Part shown: one piece after another, positions 26,127 through 34,130 of the stretch
Layout of the letters: every line of letters starts with the position of its first letter
Numbering within the stretch: the first letter of the stretch is position 1
NCBI RefSeq assembly: GCF_040549465.1
Contig: NZ_JBEPTL010000001.1
Location: 62,001 to 126,000, forward strand
Source: Lacisediminihabitans sp040549465
Lineage (GTDB): Bacteria; Actinomycetota; Actinomycetes; Actinomycetales; Microbacteriaceae
DNA: 64,000 nucleotides
Direction: 5' to 3'
Made by a program: the position numbers and the translations under genes
Notes under the pieces: model-generated
Database searches by the model: none
Told to the model about the DNA's origin: nothing
Seen by the model: the letters and a program-made list of their open reading frames with translations, nothing else

Positions 26127-27650
26127 GTGTTCATTTTCATCCTGCAAATTCGGCACATGATCGAGGGCCATCCGGAGGTCTATACCTTCGCGGTCTATTC
26201 GGGGCTCATCTGGGCTCTGTGGCTGATTAAACTCATCATCTCGAGTCGCTATAAGCCCTATAAAGGCACCTTCGACGGAACGACGAGTGTCGTCGTGCCG
26301 GTGGTCGACGAGCCGCTCGATCTGTTCCGTGACGTGCTCGGTCGCATGGTCGAGCAACAGCCGGGGGAGATCATTGTGGTTATCAACGGCGCGGTGAACC
26401 TCCCGCTCCAGGAGGTCTGTGAGGAGTTCGGCCCACTGGTGCGCTGGGTTCACACCCCGATTCCCGGCAAGCGCAACGCGGTGATGATCGGCACCGAGAT
26501 GTCGAACGGCGAGATCACGGTACTCGTGGACTCGGACACTGTCTGGACTGACAACACTCTCTCCGAACTCGTAAAACCTTTCGCCGACGACTCCATCGGG
26601 GGCGTCACCACCCGCCAGCGCATCCTCGAGCCCGAACGCAGCTGGATCACCCGCTGGGCCGATTGGTTGGAGAACTCGCGGGCTCTCTACTCGATGCCGG
26701 CCCAGAGCGTCCTCGGCCAGGTCGGATGCCTTCCGGGACGCACCATCGCCTTCCGACGTTCGATCCTGGTGCGCGTGATGGATAAATTCATGACCGAGCG
26801 GTTCATGGGAGTCTTCCTTGAAGTGAGCGACGACCGCACCCTGACGAACCTGACCCTCAAAGAGGGCTACCGCACGGTGTACCAGTACACCTCGCTGGTC
26901 TACACGGATGCGCCACTGCAGATCAAAAAACTGTTCAAGCAGCAACTGCGCTGGGCGCGCGGCAGTCAGTACAACACGCTGCGGATGCTGCCATGGATGC
27001 TCGGCCACGCGCCGGTGCTCGCGCTCTTCTTCGTGATGGACATCATCCTGCCGTTCCTTCTCGCCGGGGTCATCGGTGGCTGGGTTTACCGGGCGTTCAC
27101 CGGCCAGGGCTACAACTTCTACGAAGGCATACTCAAGGAATACGGCGTCCAGAGCGGAGTCGCGTTGGTGATTGGCCTCATGATCGTCTCCTCGGTGCTC
27201 AGCATGGCTATCCGACAGATCCGTCATCTCTCCGAGAAGCCGACCGACTTTTTCCGCCTCCCGATCTTCATCATCGTTTCGACGCTGTTCCTGATGCCGG
27301 TGCGGTTGATCGGATTTTTTCGGATGGGCCACGCGAGCGGCTGGGGAACCCGCGCGGGCGCTTACGGCGGTGGTTCCTCGAACGACTCGCTGATGGAGCA
27401 ACTGGGCCAGGACCCTCTCGTCGACGAGACCGAATACCGCGACGAATCGACCGAGCTCGACTACCGCCCGCTTTCGTCCAATTCGCACACGTCTGCCGTG
27501 CTCGAGGCGTCACCTCGTCGCGCCGCGGCCACCAGAGTCGCCGTGCCGCAGGCACCCAAGCGTCGTCGTCTCAACCCCAAGGCAGCCTGGCCTTACGTGA
27601 TCGGGCTCACCATTTTCGCGCTGGAGGCTTTCTTCATTGTCAATTACTAA
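26127..27650 (+). CDS. processive family 2 glycosyltransferase (polysaccharide synthase)
   Basis: A membrane synthase of about 507 residues. An N-terminal hydrophobic segment (VYTFAVYSGLIWALWLIKLII) is followed by the GT-A domain with VVVPVVDE, ITVLVDSDTVW (metal-binding DxD) and the QQLRWARG motif of the QxxRW type that marks processive synthases such as hyaluronan and cellulose synthase. Several C-terminal membrane helices and a Ser/Arg-rich cytoplasmic stretch follow, ending with one last helix. GTG 26127 is chosen because ACGAGG precedes it at 5-base spacing; GTG 25971 is the alternative. It overlaps the next gene by 14 bases. With the UDP-glucose dehydrogenase two genes on, a glucuronate-containing product is likely. 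Confidence 0.8.
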   Translation: MFIFILQIRHMIEGHPEVYTFAVYSGLIWALWLIKLIISSRYKPYKGTFDGTTSVVVPVVDEPLDLFRDVLGRMVEQQPGEIIVVINGAVNLPLQEVCEEFGPLVRWVHTPIPGKRNAVMIGTEMSNGEITVLVDSDTVWTDNTLSELVKPFADDSIGGVTTRQRILEPERSWITRWADWLENSRALYSMPAQSVLGQVGCLPGRTIAFRRSILVRVMDKFMTERFMGVFLEVSDDRTLTNLTLKEGYRTVYQYTSLVYTDAPLQIKKLFKQQLRWARGSQYNTLRMLPWMLGHAPVLALFFVMDIILPFLLAGVIGGWVYRAFTGQGYNFYEGILKEYGVQSGVALVIGLMIVSSVLSMAIRQIRHLSEKPTDFFRLPIFIIVSTLFLMPVRLIGFFRMGHASGWGTRAGAYGGGSSNDSLMEQLGQDPLVDETEYRDESTELDYRPLSSNSHTSAVLEASPRRAAATRVAVPQAPKRRRLNPKAAWPYVIGLTIFALEAFFIVNY

Positions 27651-29049
27651 TCGCACACGCAGCTGGTGGGCGCTCTCCAGCGCCCGCGCCCGTCTCACCG
27701 CCGTCGGAGCAGCGGCTATCGTGCTCGCGCTCCTGGCGACGAGCGTAATCGTATGGAATTCGCCGGCAAACCCGGTGAACCAGGCCATCGCATCCATCTC
27801 GAACCAACCGACTGCCATGGACAAGGTGGTGAAGGAACGCAATTCGCTACTCAGCCAGGTGGTCGCGCTGCAGAAGCAGCTCGACGGCAGTAAAGGCAAT
27901 CTCACCGCAACCAAGGTGCAGCTGGCGGAGATCCAGCAGCAACTCTGGTCAGCGCAGGGGCAGCTCGATGCGGCGGCGGCGTCCGGTAAGCCGGCGAAGG
28001 CTCCGACCAGGAAACCATCCGGTAGCGCAGTTGCGGCAGTGGTCTCGGCCCCGTCTAAGGCGCAGATCCTCAATCCGACATCCCCGTATTTCGGCCTCTA
28101 CACAGAGCAGGCACCGTTCAACTTCGCCAGCTACGACGCGACTGCGGCCAGGATCGGCAGCGCTCCCAACGTCGTCGGATACTTCGGCGGCTGGGACCAG
28201 ACCTACCGGGGTGATGCGGTCACCTCGGCCTGGAAGCGCAACAGCCTCCCGATTCTCACCTGGGAGTCGCGCCCGATCGGCTCCGGTAACGGCCAGCTGG
28301 AGGAGCCGGACTACACACTCCCGCAGATCATCGGGGACACCGCTGCCGGAGTCGCCGGTCGCTATGACGCCTACCTGCACCAGTACGCCAGGGATGTCGT
28401 GGCGACAGGTCTACCACTCGGCATCCGTCTCGATCACGAGATGAATGGGATCTGGTACCCCTGGTCGGAGGTCGACGGAAACGGTAACCCGATCAACGGC
28501 AACCGCGTGGGCGACTACGCGAAGATGTGGCAGCACGTGCACGACGTCTTCGAGCAGGAAGGTGCGAACAGTCTCGTCGTCTGGATCTGGGCACCGAACA
28601 TCGTGAACAATCTTCCGGCCAGCCACAAGACCAGCGCCTATCTCAACGGTCTCTATCCAGGCGACCAGTACGTAGACCTGGTGGGACTTTCCGGATACCT
28701 GCGTCCGGCCTACAAGCAGGACAACGACTTCACTTTCGACTACACCTTTGGGTCGAGCCTCAAGGAGTTGCGGAAGATCACTGCCAAACAGATCTTCCTC
28801 GCGGAGGTCGGGGCATCCGAAACCGGCGGCCACAAGGCCGGCTGGATCACGAGTTTCTTCACGGCACTCGCTAAACCGGAGAACAGGGACATCATCGGAT
28901 TCTCCTGGTTCAACCTCGCCGTGACCACCTACACGGAGGGGGAGCTGGCCACCAATGATTGGCGCATCGAATCCCGTCCGGACAGTCTCGCAGCCTTCGC
29001 CGCGGGGCTGACTATGCCGGGCAGCCGGTTCGTACTCACCCCCAATTGA
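27637..29049 (+). CDS. membrane-anchored GH26-like beta-glycanase with coiled coil
   Basis: A 470-residue protein with a signal-anchor helix (about 20-40), a coiled coil (about 60-110), an Ala/Pro/Lys linker and a catalytic domain from about 145. The RLDHEMNGIWYPW motif carries the acid/base Glu of GH26 mannanase-type enzymes, and IFLAEVGASE carries the likely nucleophile Glu. It should face outside the cell, attached to the membrane. TTG 27637 is supported by GGAGG 9 bases before it. The gene overlaps the synthase by 14 bases and precedes ugd by 32, so it probably trims, releases or edits the polysaccharide made by its neighbour. The substrate is not known. Confidence 0.75.
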   Translation: MSITNRTRSWWALSSARARLTAVGAAAIVLALLATSVIVWNSPANPVNQAIASISNQPTAMDKVVKERNSLLSQVVALQKQLDGSKGNLTATKVQLAEIQQQLWSAQGQLDAAAASGKPAKAPTRKPSGSAVAAVVSAPSKAQILNPTSPYFGLYTEQAPFNFASYDATAARIGSAPNVVGYFGGWDQTYRGDAVTSAWKRNSLPILTWESRPIGSGNGQLEEPDYTLPQIIGDTAAGVAGRYDAYLHQYARDVVATGLPLGIRLDHEMNGIWYPWSEVDGNGNPINGNRVGDYAKMWQHVHDVFEQEGANSLVVWIWAPNIVNNLPASHKTSAYLNGLYPGDQYVDLVGLSGYLRPAYKQDNDFTFDYTFGSSLKELRKITAKQIFLAEVGASETGGHKAGWITSFFTALAKPENRDIIGFSWFNLAVTTYTEGELATNDWRIESRPDSLAAFAAGLTMPGSRFVLTPN

Positions 29050-29081
29050 CTTTCGTCCACAACCACGATCAGGAGGACACC

Positions 29082-30524
29082 ATGAAGAAGAACGAAGAAG
29101 AGCAGCAGCCGATCGTCTCCGCAGAACACCCGCCGCAGTCTCCCCGCATTAGCGTGATCGGTACCGGGTATCTCGGTGCGACACACGCCGCGGCGATGGC
29201 CGAGATGGGGTTCGAGGTCATCGGTGTGGACAACGATGCGGCGAAGGCCACAGCGCTCAGCGAAGGCAGGGTTCCGTTCTTCGAACCAGGGCTGCCGGAG
29301 CTGATCAAGCGGCACGTGGAGAGCGGTCGCCTGCGCTTCACAACGGATATCGCGGAGGCCACGGCCTTCTCGGATGTGCACTTCATCTGCGTGGGAACCC
29401 CGCAGCAGCGCGGCAGCAACGCGGCCAACCTCAGCTATGTCGAAGAGGCGACGAGGCAGGTGGCACGTAACATGACGCATGACGGCATCATCGTGGGGAA
29501 GTCGACGGTGCCGGTGGGGACGGGGGAGAAGCTCCGTGCGCTTGTCGCGGAGAATGTGCCCGACGGTATCGACGTGGAACTCATCTGGAACCCGGAGTTC
29601 CTGCGCGAAGGCAAAGCTGTCGAAGACACGCTCACACCCGACCGCATCGTCATCGGCGGCACGAGCGACCGCTCGGAAGCGCTGATGCGCGAGGTCTACG
29701 CCGGTCCGCTCTCCACTGGCACGCCGATCGTCGTCTGCGACCTGCCGACCGCGGAACTGGTGAAGGTGAGCGCGAACGCCTTCCTGGCCACGAAGATCTC
29801 CTTCATCAACGCGATCGCCGAAGTGTGCGAAGCAGCGGGAGCCGACGTCAAGGTGCTGGCTGACGCTCTCGGTTACGACGTGCGGATCGGGCGACAGTTC
29901 CTGAATGCCGGCCTTGGATTCGGTGGGGGATGCCTGCCGAAAGATATCCGTGCGCTCATCCACCGATCGAGCGAACTCGGTGCCCGCAAGGCCGCGTCGC
30001 TACTGCAGCAGGTGGATGAGATCAACATGTCCCAGCGACAGCGGGTGATCGATCTCGCGATCGAGGCCTGCGGCGGCTCCGTGCTCAACCGCCGCATCGG
30101 CGTGCTGGGCGCAGCCTTCAAGCCGCTTACCGACGATGTGCGCGATTCGCCGGCACTGAACGTGGCCGCGGCCCTCCATCTGCGGGGCGCACAGGTCGTG
30201 ATCTACGATCCCGAAGCCAACGAGACAGCGCAGCGGATGTTCCCGACGCTCACCTATGCGGACTCCGTGCGCGAAGCGGTCTCGGGGTCCGATGCGGTGC
30301 TCGTGCTCACCGAGTGGAAGGAATTCGCGGCGAGCGATCCGACGGAGCTGATCGAGCTGGTGGCGTCTCCGATTGTCATCGATGCCCGCAACTGCCTGGA
30401 CGCTGAGAAGTGGAGGGCGGCCGGATGGCTGCTGACCGGGCTCGGCACGTCGCCAGCGCCCGCCTTCGAGTACCCGGCATCCCGCCTTGCACGTAAGCCT
30501 GCCGCCCTGGTCGGCGCTCACTGA
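29082..30524 (+). CDS. ugd: UDP-glucose 6-dehydrogenase family protein
   Basis: Oxidises UDP-glucose to UDP-glucuronate with two NAD+ (or acts on a related sugar nucleotide). The 480-residue protein has the Rossmann loop VIGTGYLGATHAA, STVPVGTGEK, IWNPEFLREG, the substrate-binding helix VKVSANAFLATKISFINAI and the catalytic Cys in GFGGGCLPKD. The C-terminal UDP-binding domain ends with DARNCLD. AGGAGG precedes ATG 29082. A 30-residue hydrophilic N-terminal extension precedes the first strand. As the third gene of the operon it probably supplies the precursor for the synthase at 26127. Confidence 0.9.
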   Translation: MKKNEEEQQPIVSAEHPPQSPRISVIGTGYLGATHAAAMAEMGFEVIGVDNDAAKATALSEGRVPFFEPGLPELIKRHVESGRLRFTTDIAEATAFSDVHFICVGTPQQRGSNAANLSYVEEATRQVARNMTHDGIIVGKSTVPVGTGEKLRALVAENVPDGIDVELIWNPEFLREGKAVEDTLTPDRIVIGGTSDRSEALMREVYAGPLSTGTPIVVCDLPTAELVKVSANAFLATKISFINAIAEVCEAAGADVKVLADALGYDVRIGRQFLNAGLGFGGGCLPKDIRALIHRSSELGARKAASLLQQVDEINMSQRQRVIDLAIEACGGSVLNRRIGVLGAAFKPLTDDVRDSPALNVAAALHLRGAQVVIYDPEANETAQRMFPTLTYADSVREAVSGSDAVLVLTEWKEFAASDPTELIELVASPIVIDARNCLDAEKWRAAGWLLTGLGTSPAPAFEYPASRLARKPAALVGAH

Positions 30525-31105
30525 GATTGTCGAGCTGGGCCCCGATCGTCGTTCGGGGTCCAGCTCACCCGCGTGCCGGCCGCGAAGTCGTGCGGGCCCT
30601 GCCGCGACGGCGTAAGAATCACCATGGCCAGAGAGAACACGGGGATGATGTTGGCCGCTGTCAGTCCAGCGGCGATCCAGCCGGCACGTCGGGTACGCCG
30701 GCGTGAATCCAATACCAGGCGGCCTGGAACACAAAGAAGTGGGCGAACTCCCATGGCAGCAGTTTGATGACGGTCCGCAGGAGCACCGGGGAGTGGGATG
30801 GCGCACTGCCGTCCACGCGGGACACTCAGTCGCATTCGTCTTTTGCCCCATGTCGCCTGAGCGCTGCCTGACTCGGTCAGGAAGAGGTAGAGACCCACAG
30901 GCAGCGTGAGGCAGGTGAATCCAATGGCCTCACTGGCAGCGATCCCTACGTCACCGAGCAGGTCGGGGATGCGCCCGAACAGGGCGAAGTCGATCGTCAC
31001 GGTAGCGACGAGCAGTATGGCTATCCAGGCGAGGATCGCCAGGTAGTCGAGCAGTAGTGCGGCGATCCGTCGCACCAATGTCGTTTCATGCTTGCCTTTT
31101 TTCAC
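30518..31105 (-). pseudogene. RDD-family membrane protein with two compensating frameshifts
   Basis: The N-terminal part (RRIAALLLDYLAILAWIA, later ATWGKRRMRLSV) and the C-terminal part (AGWIAAGLTAANIIPV, then FAAGTRVSW) are typical RDD-like membrane sequence. Between about 30680 and 30816 the family sequence (VDGSAPSHS, LLPWEFAHFFVFQAAWYWIH) is encoded in a different frame. One indel near 30816 leaves the frame and a second near 30680 restores it, so the open frame reads about 46 wrong residues, with a Pro/Arg-rich stretch where membrane helices should be. It overlaps the ugd 3' end by 7 bases. The start is uncertain (GTG 31105 or TTG 31129). It is either a damaged gene or a pair of sequencing errors. 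Confidence 0.6.
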
Positions 31106-31106
31106 A

Positions 31107-31139
31107 TTGCAAACTACTTTGTAACGCAAAGCAGTGCAA
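31107..31139. promoter_or_regulatory. nested inverted repeat in the divergent control region
   Basis: Two concentric inverted repeats, TTGCA...TGCAA (31107-31111 and 31135-31139) and CTTTG...CAAAG (31117-31121 and 31127-31131), share nearly the same centre between the RDD gene and the membrane-protein gene. This is a good candidate operator for the winged-helix regulator encoded at 31793. Confidence 0.45.
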
Positions 31140-31155
31140 CGGGAGGTCGAAGATC

Positions 31156-31800
31156 ATGACGGACGAGTCGAGCACGTTGGCGGAGATACTCGAGGGAATA
31201 GACCGGGATAGAGAGCGTGCGGTTCGCGTACTCACCCCGAACCTGGTTCTCCTCAATGGAATCTGGGGCACTTTTTGGCTTGTCGCTCCGTTTGTGCTGT
31301 TTCTCGCGTTCCTGCCGGGATCGGCGCTGCCGCTCTGGGTGGCCACTGTCGTTGCCACGGCGCTCTTCGTCGTCGCGATGATCGTAGGTACCGTGACGGG
31401 AGTAAGAAGTGGCGCGGGCCTTAAGGGTCCCTCCACCGTCCAGGGAGGGATCTTCGGCGCCGCTAACGGCCTTGGCTTCGTGATTCTCACGGTGATCGGC
31501 CTGCGGCTCGGTCTCGAGGGCGCGACGCCCGTCGTCCTGATGCTTTATTTTCCGGCGGTCGCCTGCCTCGTGCTCGGCATCCTCTATTTCTCCGCTGCCG
31601 CCATCTTCAACGATCGCAACAGCCTGGTGATGGGAGCCGCGATTCTGCTGGCGGCATTCGGAAGCCTCATCGCGCCCACCCCGTTCAACCTGTTGGTGAT
31701 TGCCTGTATCGCGGGCACATCCTTCGTCGCGACCGTAGTGGTCGCAGCCGTTCGTCCGAACGTGCTGTCGTCGGCTCTCTGGACTGTCGACAATGGATGA
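31156..31800 (+). CDS. membrane protein paired with a winged-helix regulator
   Basis: A 214-residue protein with a hydrophilic N-terminus (about 38 residues) and six hydrophobic segments (first NGIWGTFWLVAPFVLFLAFL). No transporter motif is recognised. GGGAGG precedes ATG 31156 at 9 bases. Its last 8 bases overlap the start of the regulator gene, so the two are translated together. Pairs of a small DUF-type membrane protein and an HTH_34 regulator are common in actinobacteria, but the signal sensed is unknown. Confidence 0.7.
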   Translation: MTDESSTLAEILEGIDRDRERAVRVLTPNLVLLNGIWGTFWLVAPFVLFLAFLPGSALPLWVATVVATALFVVAMIVGTVTGVRSGAGLKGPSTVQGGIFGAANGLGFVILTVIGLRLGLEGATPVVLMLYFPAVACLVLGILYFSAAAIFNDRNSLVMGAAILLAAFGSLIAPTPFNLLVIACIAGTSFVATVVVAAVRPNVLSSALWTVDNG

Positions 31801-32092
31801 ACTCGATCCGGTCATTCACGCCCAGGCGCGCTTGCGTGTCGTCACGGTTCTCGACACCCTTGGCGTCGGCGATTCGATCGCTTTCCCGCGACTGCAGGAC
31901 GTGCTCGAGATGACCAGCGGCAATCTGGCGACACATCTCAGGAAACTGGAGGATGCCGGCTACGTCACGGTCACCAAGGCTCATGCCGGTCGTTCTCCCG
32001 TGACCTACCTCGGGCTCAGCCCTGAGGGCCGCACCGCATTCCGCGCCTATCGCGTTGCCCTCATGACGCTGCTCGAAGCATCCGCTTCTTAA
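31793..32092 (+). CDS. winged-helix transcriptional regulator (HTH_34/PadR-like)
   Basis: A 99-residue protein consisting of a single winged-helix domain: the recognition helix lies in TSGNLATHLRKLEDAGYV, and the wing follows in KAHAGRSPVTYLGLSPEGR. It likely binds DNA as a dimer through the terminal helix. It overlaps the membrane-protein gene by 8 bases and probably controls that operon, with the dyad at 31107-31139 as a candidate site. It has no effector domain. Confidence 0.82.
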   Translation: MDELDPVIHAQARLRVVTVLDTLGVGDSIAFPRLQDVLEMTSGNLATHLRKLEDAGYVTVTKAHAGRSPVTYLGLSPEGRTAFRAYRVALMTLLEASAS

Positions 32093-32100
32093 CGGACGAC

Positions 32101-32124
32101 GGCCGCACCCGGGAGGGTACGGCC
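32101..32124. terminator. bidirectional terminator between regulator gene and glnA1
   Basis: GGCCG-C-ACCC pairs with GGGT-A-CGGCC (one internal mismatch) around a GGGA loop, and ATCGTTTGT follows. It lies between two converging genes and can serve both. Confidence 0.7.
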
Positions 32125-32141
32125 ATCGTTTGTCGACGCTG

Positions 32142-33566
32142 TTAGACGCTGAAGTACAGCTCGTACTCGAAGGGGTGCGGACGCTGGGCGGCCGGGATGA
32201 TCTCCTTCTCGCGCTTGTACGAGATCCAGGTCTGGATCAGGTCTGGCGTGAACACGTTGCCCGCGGTGAGGAACTCGTGGTCTTTCTCGAGGGCGACGAG
32301 CGCCTCTTCGAGCGAGGCGGGAACCTGCGGGATGTTCTTCGCCTCCTCTGGAGGAAGCTCGTAGAGGTCCTTGTCGACGGGCTCGTGGGGCTCGATGCGG
32401 TTCCTGATGCCGTCGAGGCCCGCCATGAGCTGTGCCGCGAAGGCGAGGTACGGGTTGCCTGACGCGTCGGGCGCGCGGAACTCGATGCGCTTCGCCTTCG
32501 GATTGGTGCCCGTGATCGGGATTCGGATCGAGGCTGAGCGGTTACCGGCCGAGTAGACCAGGTTGACCGGGGCTTCGAAGCCGGGGATCAGGCGACGGTA
32601 GGAGTTGAGCGTCGGGTTGGTGAACGCGAGCACAGCCGGAGCGTGCTTGAGCAGTCCGCCGATGTACCAGCGTGCGATGTCGCTCAGTCCGCCGTAGCCC
32701 TTCTCGTCGTAGAACAGCGGACTGCCGTCGGCCCAGAGCGACTGGTGCGTGTGCATGCCCGATCCGTTGTCACCGAACAGCGGCTTCGGCATGAAGGTCG
32801 CGACCTTGCCCCATTCGAGCGCCGTGTTCTTGACGATGTACTTGAACTTGAGGATGTCGTCGGCCGCGTGCACCATCGTATCGAAGCGGTAGTTGATCTC
32901 TGCCTGGCCGCCGGTGCCCACCTCATGGTGAGCGCGTTCGAGGATCAGTCCTGCGTCGATCAGCTTGAGGCTGATGTCGTCGCGGAGGTCGGCCTGCTTG
33001 TCGACAGGGCTAACCGGGAAATAGCCGCCCTTGTAGGGAGTCTTGTTGGCGAGGTTGCCGCCCTCTTCGACCCGTCCGGAGTTCCATGCGCCCTCTTCAG
33101 AGTCCACGAAGTAGGAGCTGGAGTTCTGGCTGACGTCGTAACGCACATCGTCGAAGATGTAGAACTCGGCCTCTGGGGCGAAGAATGCGGTGTCGGCGAT
33201 GCCGGTGGAGGCGAGATACTTCTCCGCTTTCTTAGCAACCTGGCGCGGGTCGCGAGCGTAGATCTCACCATTGCGCGGGTTATAAATGTCGAAGACCATG
33301 ATCAGCGTCTTCTCGTTGCGGAAGGGGTCGACGTACGCGGTGGTTACGTCCGGGATGAGCTGCATGTCCGATTCGTGAATCGATGCGAAGCCGCGGATGG
33401 AGGAACCATCGAAAAGCTGGCCGACGGAGAAGAACTCTTCGTCGACGGTGGAGGCGGGAATGTTGAAGTGCTGCTGCACACCGGGAAGATCGGTGAAGCG
33501 AATATCAAGGAACTTGATGTCATTGTCCTTGATGAACTTGAGCACCTCTGAAGAATCACTGAACAT
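32142..33566 (-). CDS. glnA: glutamine synthetase type I-beta
   Basis: Makes glutamine from glutamate, ammonia and ATP as a cytosolic dodecamer. The 474-residue protein has IRFTDLPGVQQHF, PEAEFYIFD, the HHEVGTGGQAEINYRFDT region, FMPKPLFGDNGSGMHTHQSL, NRSASIRIP and EFRAPDASGNPYLAF. The adenylylation Tyr is present in VDKDLYELPPEEAK, so this is the expected target of the GlnE at 22660. TTGGAGTCC precedes ATG 33566. Two GlnR-type boxes lie about 70-110 bases upstream, which points to induction on nitrogen limitation. Confidence 0.96.
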   Translation of the reverse strand: MFSDSSEVLKFIKDNDIKFLDIRFTDLPGVQQHFNIPASTVDEEFFSVGQLFDGSSIRGFASIHESDMQLIPDVTTAYVDPFRNEKTLIMVFDIYNPRNGEIYARDPRQVAKKAEKYLASTGIADTAFFAPEAEFYIFDDVRYDVSQNSSSYFVDSEEGAWNSGRVEEGGNLANKTPYKGGYFPVSPVDKQADLRDDISLKLIDAGLILERAHHEVGTGGQAEINYRFDTMVHAADDILKFKYIVKNTALEWGKVATFMPKPLFGDNGSGMHTHQSLWADGSPLFYDEKGYGGLSDIARWYIGGLLKHAPAVLAFTNPTLNSYRRLIPGFEAPVNLVYSAGNRSASIRIPITGTNPKAKRIEFRAPDASGNPYLAFAAQLMAGLDGIRNRIEPHEPVDKDLYELPPEEAKNIPQVPASLEEALVALEKDHEFLTAGNVFTPDLIQTWISYKREKEIIPAAQRPHPFEYELYFSV

Positions 33567-33636
33567 GTGAAGGACTCCAATGAGCTTGGTACTGGTACGG
33601 CGGCAAACGCAGCCATTGTGAGGTTAGACGTGGGGA

Positions 33637-33674
33637 GTTTCGCCATGGTGTCGCTATTGTTTCCGGCATGTTAC
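33637..33674 (-). promoter_or_regulatory. two GlnR-like boxes upstream of glnA1
   Basis: On the reverse strand GTAAC-ATGCCG-GAAAC (33674-33659) matches the actinobacterial GlnR consensus gTnAC-n6-GaAAC in full, and GACAC-CATGGC-GAAAC (33652-33637) matches it with one change. The two are 22 bp apart (two helical turns), as at other actinobacterial nitrogen promoters. GlnR itself is not in the window. Confidence 0.6.
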
Positions 33675-33689
33675 GGCTGACCCTCCACG

Positions 33690-33695
33690 TAGAAT
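33690..33695 (+). promoter_or_regulatory. -10 box TAGAAT of a leaderless promoter
   Basis: TAGAAT lies 6 bases before ATG 33702, and no Shine-Dalgarno sequence is present. Confidence 0.55.
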
Positions 33696-33701
33696 ACTGG
33701 C

Positions 33702-34130
33702 ATGGCTGGCCCGCGTTCGTCTGATTCCGCGGGAACCCATACCGATGCTGCTGACTGGCCGGGCAAGAGGCTCGGGCTGCCGGAGATCGGACCGCGGTCC
33801 GTGGGTCGACTTGGTCGACGAATCGCAGCCCTGGCCATCGACGGTGCCATCGCCGACCTGATCGCCTTCGCCTTCTTCAACTACGACGCCTGGGCGATTC
33901 TCGCCATTCTCGCGATTCTCCAGGTGGTCTTCATCACCCTGCTCAGCGGAAGCATCGGTCACCTGCTCGTCGGTTTGCGAGTTGTGCCGCTGGCGAGCGG
34001 ATGGATCGGTGTGTGGCGTCCGGCGCTGCGCACAGTTCTGCTGTGCATCGTGGTTCCGGCGCTGATCTGGGACCGTGATCAGCGCGGGCTACACGACAAG
34101 ATCGCCGGAACGGTGCTCGTCAGGCGCTAG
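33702..34130 (+). CDS. RDD-family membrane protein
   Basis: A 142-residue protein with a 35-residue hydrophilic N-terminus, the RDD-type start RRIAALAIDGAIADL, about three hydrophobic segments and the typical end DQRGLHDKIAGTVLVRR. The role is unknown; small RDD proteins beside glnA1 are a regular arrangement in actinobacteria. It is divergent from glnA1 and overlaps the stop region of the converging DUF4191 gene by 4 bases. It is intact, unlike the RDD gene at 30518. Confidence 0.85.
   Translation: MAGPRSSDSAGTHTDAADWPGKRLGLPEIGPRSVGRLGRRIAALAIDGAIADLIAFAFFNYDAWAILAILAILQVVFITLLSGSIGHLLVGLRVVPLASGWIGVWRPALRTVLLCIVVPALIWDRDQRGLHDKIAGTVLVRR

Noticed and set aside
25926..27488. 520-codon open frame antisense to the polysaccharide synthase
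   Set aside because: Composition is His/Arg/Glu-rich shadow sequence; the forward strand carries clear GT2 motifs.
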